Below, piece after piece: positions 1 to 6,112 of a stretch of DNA of 6,141 nt. Within the stretch, counting starts at the first letter, position 1. Each line of letters starts with the position of its first letter. The notes under the pieces were generated by a model. That model searched no databases. It saw only the letters and a program-made list of their open reading frames with translations, and was not told the origin of the DNA. The stretch is from Acholeplasmatales bacterium (lineage in GTDB: Bacteria > Bacillota_I > Bacilli_A > Acholeplasmatales > Anaeroplasmataceae). The stretch is taken from contig CAAGJD010000200.1 in the NCBI GenBank assembly GCA_900770055.1, positions 1-6,141 on the forward strand. The letters are read 5' to 3'. A program made the translations under genes and the position numbers.

Positions 1-453
1 TCCTTCAAATATTAATTCTCTACAATGGATACAATCCTTATATTTTCGATTTTTTTCAGTATAATCAGAAATCATAATAATTTCTTCAAGCTTTGTCATA
101 TTAACTCTACCAAAAACATGATTTCGAATTGCTAAATATATTTCTTCATCATATGCAACATATTTTTTAAAATACTCAGCAGCCATATAAGCGTGATATA
201 AAAATGGGTATTTTTCACATTCAGCTAGATCAATTTCATTTAATAAATCCTTAGCTAGTAAAACATCATCATATTTGCAATAATCATGCATATAGGCAGC
301 AATTTGAGCCTTTATTTCATCAACTCCATAGATTTTAGCTAGGTAAGTTGCCATTTCAACTACACCAATAGTGTGTAATAGTCTTTCGGGGTGTGCTTCA
401 AGTTTTTTTGTTGATAGTTCTTTACATTTTTCCAATAATTGCATTTGTAACAT
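1..453 (-). CDS. yqeK: YqeK-family HD-domain Ap4A hydrolase, 3' end cut off by window edge
   Basis: The frame runs off the left edge, leaving 151 codons of a family usually about 185-195 residues long, so roughly 35-45 C-terminal residues are missing. The HD-superfamily metal ligands are visible in order: H27, H56-D57 (in MHDYCK), H87, H112 and D130 (in ISDYTEKNR). The order and spacing match YqeK, a cytoplasmic enzyme that splits diadenosine tetraphosphate symmetrically into two ADP. The family's usual HTTG around the fourth ligand reads HVFG here. The gene starts inside the end of yqeH in another frame. ATG at 453 is the most upstream start, because an in-frame TAG lies just before it; ATG at 444 is the alternative. 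The only ribosome-binding match, AGAGG at 457-461, sits 3 bases from the first ATG and 12 from the second, so the start is uncertain. Translational coupling to yqeH is likely. Confidence 0.88.
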   Translation of the reverse strand, partial: MLQMQLLEKCKELSTKKLEAHPERLLHTIGVVEMATYLAKIYGVDEIKAQIAAYMHDYCKYDDVLLAKDLLNEIDLAECEKYPFLYHAYMAAEYFKKYVAYDEEIYLAIRNHVFGRVNMTKLEEIIMISDYTEKNRKYKDCIHCRELIFEG

Positions 454-1528
454 AAACCTCTGTCTTATCTAAATATGTAACCTTACATTTACATTTACCG
501 ATGATTGAAATAAAGCCAAAGCCTGAAAACCAAATATCCATTTTTTTATTACCATCAAACTCTAAATATTTAGATATATATTTAATATTTGGAACCTCTT
601 CAATAGTAGGTGGACATAATAGTTTTCCTAATTGATTATTAAATAATTCCTTAACTCTTTCTTTTTTGCATCTATGGATGTATAAATCTTTTGCTGAATA
701 AACTATTACCGAAACAGGATTATCACATTCAAATTCAATAGATGCAAGTCCTGCAAAAAATATAGCATTATTATTTGTTATTTGATAAGTAATTGGGTTA
801 ATTTCTCTATCTGGAATAATTTTATTATAGCTTTTTGGTAATAATTGATTTAAAACATCAGCCTCGTTTATTAAGCCTGGAGTGTCAATAAATGCTTTAT
901 TATCCTCAAAAAATGGAATTCTAATTTCCTTAAGAGTAGTCCCAGGAATAACTGATGTTGATATTACATCATCCTTAATACTAGTATTCTTCTTAAGTAA
1001 TGCATTTATTAATGAAGATTTTCCAACATTAGCACAACCTACAAAATAGACATCTCTATCTTTTCTTGCTAGGTCAATTGTATTAGTTAGATCATCTATA
1101 AAGTAGCCCTTTTTAGATGATACTATATGAATAGCATCAACCTTAAAGAATATCTTTTCACATTCTCTTGATAGCCAGTTTACTACACTAGATATGTTTG
1201 TGCTTTTAGGAAATACATCATACTTATTCGCAACAAGAATAACATTTTTATTTCTAAGCTTATCGATCATCTTTTTATTAAATGTTGCTTTAAAAGCAAA
1301 AATATCAACAACAAAGACAATTAAACCATTTTTAGAAATCACATCATCAATAACTCTTTCGTAATCCTCATTTGATGCTACAATTTTTGGTAGCTCATTA
1401 TAATGCATCATTCTAAAGCATCTTTTGCAATATTTTGATTCAGTTGTAAGCTTTGGTAAAAAACCCATTTCATTTTCTCTTTCATCCTGTAGAATAGCTC
1501 CACAGCCCTTACATTTTCTAACTATCAT
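422..1528 (-). CDS. yqeH: YqeH, circularly permuted ribosome-biogenesis GTPase
   Basis: This 368-residue protein is a cytoplasmic GTPase of the YqeH family, which is needed for 30S subunit (16S rRNA) maturation. An N-terminal treble-clef zinc finger is formed by C6-x2-C9 and C34-x2-C37. The GTPase motifs come in the permuted order G4-G5-G1-G2-G3: NKYD at 101-104, SSKKG at 137-141, the P-loop GCANVGKS at 164-171, PGTT at 195-198 and DTPG at 215-218. The C-terminal 150 residues form the family's RNA-binding region. All motifs are intact and the length is normal for the family. The start ATG shares one base with the yqeG stop (TAATG), and a strong ribosome-binding site lies within the end of yqeG, so the two genes are very probably translationally coupled. 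The 3' end overlaps the start of yqeK. Confidence 0.96.
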   Translation of the reverse strand: MIVRKCKGCGAILQDERENEMGFLPKLTTESKYCKRCFRMMHYNELPKIVASNEDYERVIDDVISKNGLIVFVVDIFAFKATFNKKMIDKLRNKNVILVANKYDVFPKSTNISSVVNWLSRECEKIFFKVDAIHIVSSKKGYFIDDLTNTIDLARKDRDVYFVGCANVGKSSLINALLKKNTSIKDDVISTSVIPGTTLKEIRIPFFEDNKAFIDTPGLINEADVLNQLLPKSYNKIIPDREINPITYQITNNNAIFFAGLASIEFECDNPVSVIVYSAKDLYIHRCKKERVKELFNNQLGKLLCPPTIEEVPNIKYISKYLEFDGNKKMDIWFSGFGFISIIGKCKCKVTYLDKTEVYVTNAIIGKM

Positions 1529-2082
1529 TAAATATCACCACCAAAATCTTTAAGTAATTTTTCATATTCTATTGGATATTTCTTTTTTATTTTCTTTAAG
1601 AAATATCTTTCAATTTTTCTATTTCTTTTAGTAACCTTAGCCTCTGATTCTCTTTCAATAGGTTCAATTAAAAAAGTTGTTATTCCACATCTATTACCAC
1701 CTAAAATATCAGTAATTAGCTGATCACCCATGATAATTATTTGATTATTATTATATTTTTTAGTTGCTACCTTTTTGATAGCTTTTTTTATTCCTCTTTT
1801 TAAAGGCTTTGTTGCAAATTTTACATATGGAATATTAAAATCCTTTGCAAAATTATCAACTCTTTCTTTTTTTGAATTAGATACTAAAATAAATTCAAAG
1901 CCTATTGCCTCAATTCTTTCCTTAAGTCTTCTTATTTGATCATTAGGTAATGTCTCACGATAAGAAATAAGAGTATTATCTAAATCTGTAAGAATAAGTC
2001 GATAGCCTTCTTCATATAATTTATCGTAAGGAATATCAAATATTGATTTGTAATAGCTATTTGGAATAAACTTTTTAATCAT
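1528..2082 (-). CDS. yqeG: YqeG-family HAD-superfamily (subclass IIIA) phosphatase
   Basis: This 184-residue cytoplasmic protein has the full set of HAD motifs. Motif I is DLDNTL at 33-38 (D33 the expected nucleophile, D35 the acid/base), motif II is SNS at 68-70, the motif III lysine lies in ATKP at 90-93, and motif IV is GDQLITD at 119-125 (D120 and D125 the metal ligands). The length and the position directly before yqeH are typical of YqeG; its physiological substrate is not established. The C-terminus is very rich in Lys and Arg, which could suit association with RNA or ribosomes, although this is only an inference. It is the first gene of the yqeG-yqeH-yqeK operon. The start is supported by GAGGT at 2090-2094, 7 bases before the ATG. 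The stop overlaps the yqeH start by one base. Confidence 0.94.
   Translation of the reverse strand: MIKKFIPNSYYKSIFDIPYDKLYEEGYRLILTDLDNTLISYRETLPNDQIRRLKERIEAIGFEFILVSNSKKERVDNFAKDFNIPYVKFATKPLKRGIKKAIKKVATKKYNNNQIIIMGDQLITDILGGNRCGITTFLIEPIERESEAKVTKRNRKIERYFLKKIKKKYPIEYEKLLKDFGGDI
1534..1542 (-). promoter_or_regulatory. Ribosome-binding site of yqeH inside the end of yqeG
   Basis: On the minus strand the sequence reads GGTGGTGAT, matching the GG-GGTGAT part of the full anti-16S consensus AGGAGGTGAT with one mismatch. It lies 5 bases before the yqeH ATG at 1528. It falls in the last codons of yqeG (the FGGD tail), which supports the ATG at 1528 as the true start and suggests coupled translation. 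Confidence 0.7.
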
Positions 2083-2111
2083 AAATTTTACCTCATTCTA
2101 TATTATACATT
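2083..2111 (+). promoter_or_regulatory. Candidate SigE-type promoter of the sigK-like gene
   Basis: The plus strand has TATACATT at 2104-2111, which matches the sporulation SigE -10 consensus CATACAnT at all but the first base. Exactly 14 bases upstream, AAATTTT at 2083-2089 matches 5 of 7 positions of the SigE -35 consensus (kmATATT). In Bacillus subtilis sigK is transcribed by SigE RNA polymerase with SpoIIID, so such a promoter would be expected. Transcription would start near 2118, just ahead of the ribosome-binding site at 2127. The competing reading TTTACC-17-TTAAAT (2087-2115) is a weak SigA-type match. No calculation supports either one. Confidence 0.4.
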
Positions 2112-2130
2112 AAATTCCTACAAAATAAAG
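2102..2130 (-). promoter_or_regulatory. Candidate vegetative promoter of the yqeG-yqeH-yqeK operon
   Basis: A perfect TATAAT -10 box lies at 2107-2102 on the minus strand. The -35 position, 17 bases upstream (2130-2125), reads CTTTAT, a weak match to TTGACA. Transcription would begin near 2095, one base before the GAGGT ribosome-binding site at 2094-2090, giving an unusually short leader of about 13 bases. The short leader and poor -35 lower confidence, and in such AT-rich DNA a TATAAT can arise by chance. It is nevertheless the only good -10 in the 60-base gap. Confidence 0.4.
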
Positions 2131-2133
2131 GAG
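2127..2133 (+). promoter_or_regulatory. Ribosome-binding site that fixes the sigK-like start
   Basis: AAAGGAG lies 9 bases before the ATG at 2143. The codon immediately upstream of that ATG (2140-2142) is an in-frame TAG stop. The N-terminus therefore cannot extend further upstream, which matters for judging the length of the pro-sequence. Confidence 0.8.
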
Positions 2134-2142
2134 TTTTTATAG

Positions 2143-2811
2143 ATGATTTTTTACCTATTACCAATATTAGGTGCTATCAAAAGTGAGTCTTTTCCTAAAA
2201 AGCTTTCGAGTGAGGAGGAGCTTCTTCTTTTAGAAAAATTTAAACTTGAGGGTTCAAGTGAGGCAAGAGCTAAGCTAATTGAGCATAATTTAAGACTTGT
2301 TGCTCACATAGCTAAAAAATATGAAAACACTAGTGAGGATAAGGATGATATTTTATCTATTGGTGTTTTAGGTCTAATTAAGGCAGTTGATACATTTGTG
2401 CTTGCAAATGGAAACAAATTAGCTACATATGCTGCTAGATGCATTGAAAATGAAATATTAATGACATTAAGAGCGAATAAAAACAAACGTAATTTAGTAT
2501 ATTTACAATCTCCTGTTGCTTTAGATAAGGATGGAAATGAATTAGAGCTTTTAGATTTAATTGAAGATAAAAATACTGATATTCATAAATCTTTTGAAAA
2601 TAAAATAATGTATAAAAAGCTTAATAAGGCTTTAAAAAAACTGAATAGTAGAGAATATGATATTATTAACAGACGATATGGCTTAACAAGAGATTCTCAA
2701 ACTCAAAAGGAAATAGCTGATGAGATGTCTATTTCAAGAAGCTATGTTTCTAGAATTGAAAAAAGAGCTCTGTTAAAGCTCTATTTTCAACTTAAGGATG
2801 AGAATGATTAA
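2143..2811 (+). CDS. sigK: SigK-like late mother-cell sporulation sigma factor
   Basis: This 222-residue sigma-70 family protein closely resembles SigK, which directs RNA polymerase to late mother-cell genes for spore coat formation and cortex maturation. FPKKLSSEEE at 17-26 is the SigK entry motif. Region 2 follows at about 45-110, with LIEHNLRLVAH (45-55) and KLATYAARCIENEILM (92-107) nearly identical to SigK. Region 4 spans about 160-214, with the helix-turn-helix signature ISRSYVSRIEKRAL (197-210). Regions 1.1 and 3 are absent or reduced, as expected in SigK. The gene is continuous, with no skin-like element splitting it. Only 16 residues precede F17, beginning with a short hydrophobic run (residues 2-12), so any pro-sequence is much shorter than the roughly 20 residues removed in B. 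subtilis. SigE is its close relative, but the motifs here favour SigK. The last 4 bases overlap the convergent peptidase gene. Confidence 0.88.
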   Translation: MIFYLLPILGAIKSESFPKKLSSEEELLLLEKFKLEGSSEARAKLIEHNLRLVAHIAKKYENTSEDKDDILSIGVLGLIKAVDTFVLANGNKLATYAARCIENEILMTLRANKNKRNLVYLQSPVALDKDGNELELLDLIEDKNTDIHKSFENKIMYKKLNKALKKLNSREYDIINRRYGLTRDSQTQKEIADEMSISRSYVSRIEKRALLKLYFQLKDEND

Positions 2812-4430
2812 ATATATTGAACTAAAGTATTAAGACTCATATAAGTTTGTTCATTAAATGGATTATAAATATTCAATTTATCTAAGGTTTCTAAGAAAAC
2901 AACATCATCTGTTTCTAATAAATCAACCATTTCTAGATATTTATTCTTAGCAATATCAAAATTATTTTGACCTTCAACATAGAAATATAATGAAGGAATT
3001 AAGCTCATAGCATAGCTAATATAATAGCATGAGTTTTCTACTACTACCATTTTCCAATATGTTTTAAGATCCATATTATATGTTGTTTCAAACTCGCTTA
3101 CATTAATATATTTTCCAGCAATTTCTAAGAATTTAGCATCTAATTCTTCTGCCTTTAGGTCTGTAGCACTATAGCAATATTGCTCAAATTCATCAATTGC
3201 AGTTGAAATTATTATTTGTAAGCAATAATTTAATAATGATTCACATTCAAAAATACCACTTAATACATCAGTGATTATATCATATTTATCTAAATAGCTT
3301 AAATATAGCATTTCATTACCCTGTGAATGTGTTTCAGCCATATCTAGTGAACCATAATTACCATTACCAACGCTCATAGCATAATAATGACCAAATTCAT
3401 GAACTACTGTTAATTGATTTTGATAATTAGGTCCAAAATAAACAATTGGTTGACCTTCAGTATAAGCATAGGTAGTAAATGCTCCTTGGATAGATTTTTT
3501 CTCATTTGAAAAATAATAATAGCCATTATCCCATAGGTTTTTATAAACTCTATTGTATTTTTCTCCCATAGCTTGAGCATAATCATTAATTTTTGTTGAT
3601 TTTAAATTAATTGAATCATATAAACTATAATATTGAAGCATCTCAGCTAGTGAAAGTGATTGAGCAATATTTGCATAATAATTATATCTATTTATTATTT
3701 CATTTAATAAAGGCACAATATATTGCTTAACATAGCCATAAAACTCTTTAACTTGGGTTGGATTATAATCTCTACCATAGATGTAGTCATACATATAATC
3801 AGGATATGATGTATATCCTGCACTAGTGGCTTGTTTTTTGGCATTATCAATATATCTTATATATAATTCTGGAACCTTAGTTGCTATTTCTTCTTCCTTT
3901 ATTTCATAATATTCAGCTACAAGTTCCATAGCCTTAGCATCGTATTCATAATATTCACTTGGGAAAGCATTATCAATTAAATCTTTAATTTCTTCTTCAG
4001 TCATTCCTTCAAAGAACTGATCTTTATAGCTAGATTCATAGATTAGCTTAAACATTTTATCTTCCCATTCACGTATTTCATTAAAAATATCATTATATTT
4101 AGTTTGAAGAAGTGAAGACTTAATGTCTGATGATATAGCGAAATTCACATATTCAATATTAGCATATGAATACATTTCATAAGCATAGCTATTGATTTCA
4201 TTCCAAGTATTTATGATATTATCATAATTATTTTCAACACTAAGCATTTTTTCAAAGCTATCCATTTTCTTTCTTATCTGATTAGTGTTAGTATCAGTAT
4301 ATTGATAAGATAATTCTTTACCTGATATTACATTTTTATTTTTAACATTTATTCCTTTAGTGGATGAACAGCTTACTAAGCCTAGTAAACATCCAATAAA
4401 TAATAAAATCCCTAATATTCTTTTTTTCAT
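2808..4430 (-). CDS. Lipoprotein with M3-type zinc metallopeptidase domain
   Basis: This 540-residue protein begins with a lipoprotein signal peptide: MKKR, a hydrophobic core to about residue 18, then the lipobox LVSC with C21 as the lipidated cysteine. It should therefore be anchored outside the membrane. The catalytic motif HEFGH is at 344-348. A glutamate 25 residues after the second His (E373, in GNE) fits the third zinc ligand of the M3 (thimet oligopeptidase/oligoendopeptidase F) family. A Tyr-rich segment near 469-480 resembles the substrate-binding tyrosines late in M3 enzymes. The region before the zinc site is long, helical in character and acidic, as in M3 peptidases, and total length is close to oligoendopeptidase F. 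Peptide hydrolysis at the cell surface is inferred; the substrate is unknown. The start has GTGAGGT 6 bases upstream. The gene follows the DUF362 gene by 2 bases and is the last of the operon. Confidence 0.85.
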   Translation of the reverse strand: MKKRILGILLFIGCLLGLVSCSSTKGINVKNKNVISGKELSYQYTDTNTNQIRKKMDSFEKMLSVENNYDNIINTWNEINSYAYEMYSYANIEYVNFAISSDIKSSLLQTKYNDIFNEIREWEDKMFKLIYESSYKDQFFEGMTEEEIKDLIDNAFPSEYYEYDAKAMELVAEYYEIKEEEIATKVPELYIRYIDNAKKQATSAGYTSYPDYMYDYIYGRDYNPTQVKEFYGYVKQYIVPLLNEIINRYNYYANIAQSLSLAEMLQYYSLYDSINLKSTKINDYAQAMGEKYNRVYKNLWDNGYYYFSNEKKSIQGAFTTYAYTEGQPIVYFGPNYQNQLTVVHEFGHYYAMSVGNGNYGSLDMAETHSQGNEMLYLSYLDKYDIITDVLSGIFECESLLNYCLQIIISTAIDEFEQYCYSATDLKAEELDAKFLEIAGKYINVSEFETTYNMDLKTYWKMVVVENSCYYISYAMSLIPSLYFYVEGQNNFDIAKNKYLEMVDLLETDDVVFLETLDKLNIYNPFNEQTYMSLNTLVQYI

Positions 4431-4432
4431 TA

Positions 4433-5308
4433 TTATACCTCACTATCTATATTTATTAATTCATAGTCTCGATTACCAAAACCTAAAGCATAAGCTGCCT
4501 CAATAGTATGAATTCCATTTCTGCTTTCTATTCTTTCTATTAAATGATTTTTACCTATATCGTTAGAATTATAAACTAAATCAATACAGGCCTGATCAAT
4601 AGCAATTGGATCATCTGAGATTAATATACCAATATCCTTAATACATGGGTCCTCTGCAACGCTGCAGCAGTCACAATCAACACTCATATTTTTCATAACA
4701 TTAATATATATTATATTCCCATTAAAAAAATCTACAATTGATTTTGCAGCATCAGCCATAGCCTCTAAAAATGAATTATGATCAGCAGTCCATATTTTTT
4801 CTGGTTCTCCTGCACCATGGATATAGGCCTTACCGAATGATGAAGCAATACCAATTGATAATTGCTTAATCGCTCCACCATAGCCTCCCATGGGATGACC
4901 TTTAAAATGTGATAAGACAAGCATTGAATCATAATTTATAAGTGATTTACCAACGTAATTTGCCTTAATAACCTTACCTTCTGGTATATCTATTACATAA
5001 TCAGGTCCTTCACTATCTAATAAATCAAATCTAAATGCATCTAAAAAACCATGTTCTTTTAATGTTACCATATGTTTTTTTGTTGTGTTTCTTCTTCCTT
5101 CATAGGCTGTATTAGCCTCTACTACAGTACCTCCAACATAATCGACGATAGGCTTCCAATAATTTGGACCTAAAAAGTTTTGATTACCTGGTTCACCAGA
5201 ATGAAGCTTTACTGCAACATTGCCTGTAAGGTTTTTACCAAGCCTTTTATAAAGTCTTAAAAGCTCATTAGGATCTAAACTTGATGTAAAATATACTTTT
5301 GATTTCAT
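4433..5308 (-). CDS. DUF362 domain protein with Cys cluster, probable Fe-S protein
   Basis: The 291-residue product belongs to the DUF362 family, whose biochemical role is not established although many members are annotated as Fe-S proteins. Typical family blocks are KLHSGEPGN (34-42), SHFKGHPMGGYGGAIKQLSIG (133-153) and DIGILISDDPIAIDQACID (225-243). A cysteine cluster, VDCDCC at 210-215 with C222 shortly after, could bind a metal or an Fe-S cluster. No ferredoxin-like CxxCxxC module is present. The protein has no signal peptide and no membrane segment, so it is probably cytoplasmic. I chose ATG at 5308, because GAGGTG lies correctly 4 bases upstream. An in-frame ATG at 5320 would add four residues (MRCN), but the ribosome-binding site would then lie inside the gene. 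The gene follows the reductase stop by 8 bases and precedes the peptidase by 2. Confidence 0.85.
   Translation of the reverse strand: MKSKVYFTSSLDPNELLRLYKRLGKNLTGNVAVKLHSGEPGNQNFLGPNYWKPIVDYVGGTVVEANTAYEGRRNTTKKHMVTLKEHGFLDAFRFDLLDSEGPDYVIDIPEGKVIKANYVGKSLINYDSMLVLSHFKGHPMGGYGGAIKQLSIGIASSFGKAYIHGAGEPEKIWTADHNSFLEAMADAAKSIVDFFNGNIIYINVMKNMSVDCDCCSVAEDPCIKDIGILISDDPIAIDQACIDLVYNSNDIGKNHLIERIESRNGIHTIEAAYALGFGNRDYELINIDSEV
4437..4443 (-). promoter_or_regulatory. Ribosome-binding site of the M3 lipoprotein, within the DUF362 gene end
   Basis: GTGAGGT on the minus strand lies 6 bases before the ATG at 4430 and is formed by the last Ser-Glu-Val codons of the DUF362 gene. The DUF362 stop and the lipoprotein start are separated by only 2 bases (TAATAATG), so translation of the two is probably coupled. 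Confidence 0.65.
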
Positions 5309-5312
5309 ATTG

Positions 5313-5318
5313 CACCTC
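5313..5318 (-). promoter_or_regulatory. Ribosome-binding site that decides the DUF362 start
   Basis: GAGGTG on the minus strand ends 4 bases before the ATG at 5308. It overlaps the TGA stop of the upstream reductase, at 5319-5317. Its position selects the ATG at 5308 over the one at 5320, which would lie upstream of it. Confidence 0.7.
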
Positions 5319-6112
5319 ATATATTATTTATATTATTCTTAGTTTTTAAAATAGAATAGATAAATTTATTTATAGGAATATCGATATTTTTCTTCGAAGC
5401 TAATTCTATTAATCTACCTGAAAAAGTATCAATTTCATTTTTGCGATTATTCTGGTAATCTAAAGCTAATGATGTAAAACGTTCTGAATTAAAGTTTTTA
5501 CACATAATCATTAATTCATTTACATCATCTTTAGTTATATTTATATTATATGCTTCAGCAACTATTAGGACCTCATTAAAGATATTATATAAAGATTCTA
5601 ATATTAATTCATTATTCATATTTTGATAGCTAAAATTAGCTAAAGCTGATACTTGATTTATACCCATATTAAGCATATATTTAAGCCATACTCTTTTTTT
5701 CATATCAGGATAAACATTATTATTTATTTTACTATTATCTAAAATATTTTTTAATATTATAATTTCATCAGCTAATTTATCATTATATTCATAACCAAAT
5801 TGAAGATTTAATATTTTTCCTTTAATTAAAACATTATTAGTTTTATTTGCTTCAATATTAATAACACCATAAAATATTCTGTTATTAGGAAAAGACATCT
5901 TTAAATAATCATAAGCATCAATACCATTTAGCATAGGAATAATAATCGTTTCATTTTTAATGAATCTTGTAATCGATTTTATCGAATCTTTTAATTGATA
6001 ATTCTTAACACATATAAAAAGGTAATCACAAAGTATATTATCACTAAACCTAACATTAATTTCTTTTTCATGATTAATAATTAATTTCTTAGAATAGCAA
6101 TTTATTCTTTTT
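5317..6112 (-). CDS. panE: 2-dehydropantoate 2-reductase-like protein, N-terminus missing at contig end
   Basis: The 264 genuine codons match the ketopantoate reductase (PanE/ApbA) family, which reduces 2-dehydropantoate to pantoate with NADPH in pantothenate and CoA synthesis. CVKNYQL (34-40 of the fragment) and MLNGID (60-65) close the nucleotide-binding half. WLKYMLNMGINQVSAL (142-157) carries the expected catalytic Lys (K144) and Asn (N148, N152). FTSLALDYQNNRKNEID (212-228) carries S214 and E226, spaced 12 apart as are Ser244 and Glu256 in the E. coli enzyme. About 36 N-terminal residues, including the GxGxxG motif, are absent because the contig ends in adapter sequence. The apparent ATG at 6129 lies in the adapter and is not a start; the codon at 6112-6114 is chimeric. 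Paralogues acting on other 2-oxoacids exist, so pantoate specificity is not proven. The gene ends in TGA, 8 bases before the DUF362 start. Confidence 0.8.

Noticed and set aside
2304..2486. A 60-codon open frame on the minus strand inside the sigK-like gene
   Set aside because: It lies wholly antisense to a strongly conserved gene, has no recognisable domain, and is explained as a chance opening in the opposite strand.
2761..2787. Hairpin AGAGCT/AGCTCT with flanking A and T runs near the end of sigK, resembling a terminator
   Set aside because: It lies before the sigK stop codon and encodes conserved region 4 residues (KRALLKL). A terminator there would truncate the sigK message, and the stem is only 6 bp with a 4-base T run.
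2143..2811. A skin-like recombination element splitting sigK
   Set aside because: The gene is continuous from the N-terminal FPKKLS motif to the region 4 helix-turn-helix, with no insertion, frameshift or flanking repeat.
3800..3820. Perfect 8-bp inverted repeat CAGGATAT/ATATCCTG with a 5-base loop
   Set aside because: It sits inside the peptidase gene over a Tyr-rich segment (GYTSYPDYMYD), has no partner copies or T-run, and is best explained by codon content.
4432..4438. TATAAT-like sequence on the minus strand just before the lipoprotein ATG
   Set aside because: A promoter there would start transcription inside the gene, past the ribosome-binding site. The bases are explained by the DUF362 stop codon and spacer.
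1..6112. Mycoplasma-type genetic code (TGA as Trp), considered because of the AT-richness
   Set aside because: Trp is encoded by TGG where checked in yqeH, all frames are intact with the standard code, and TGA ends the reductase in front of a well-placed ribosome-binding site.
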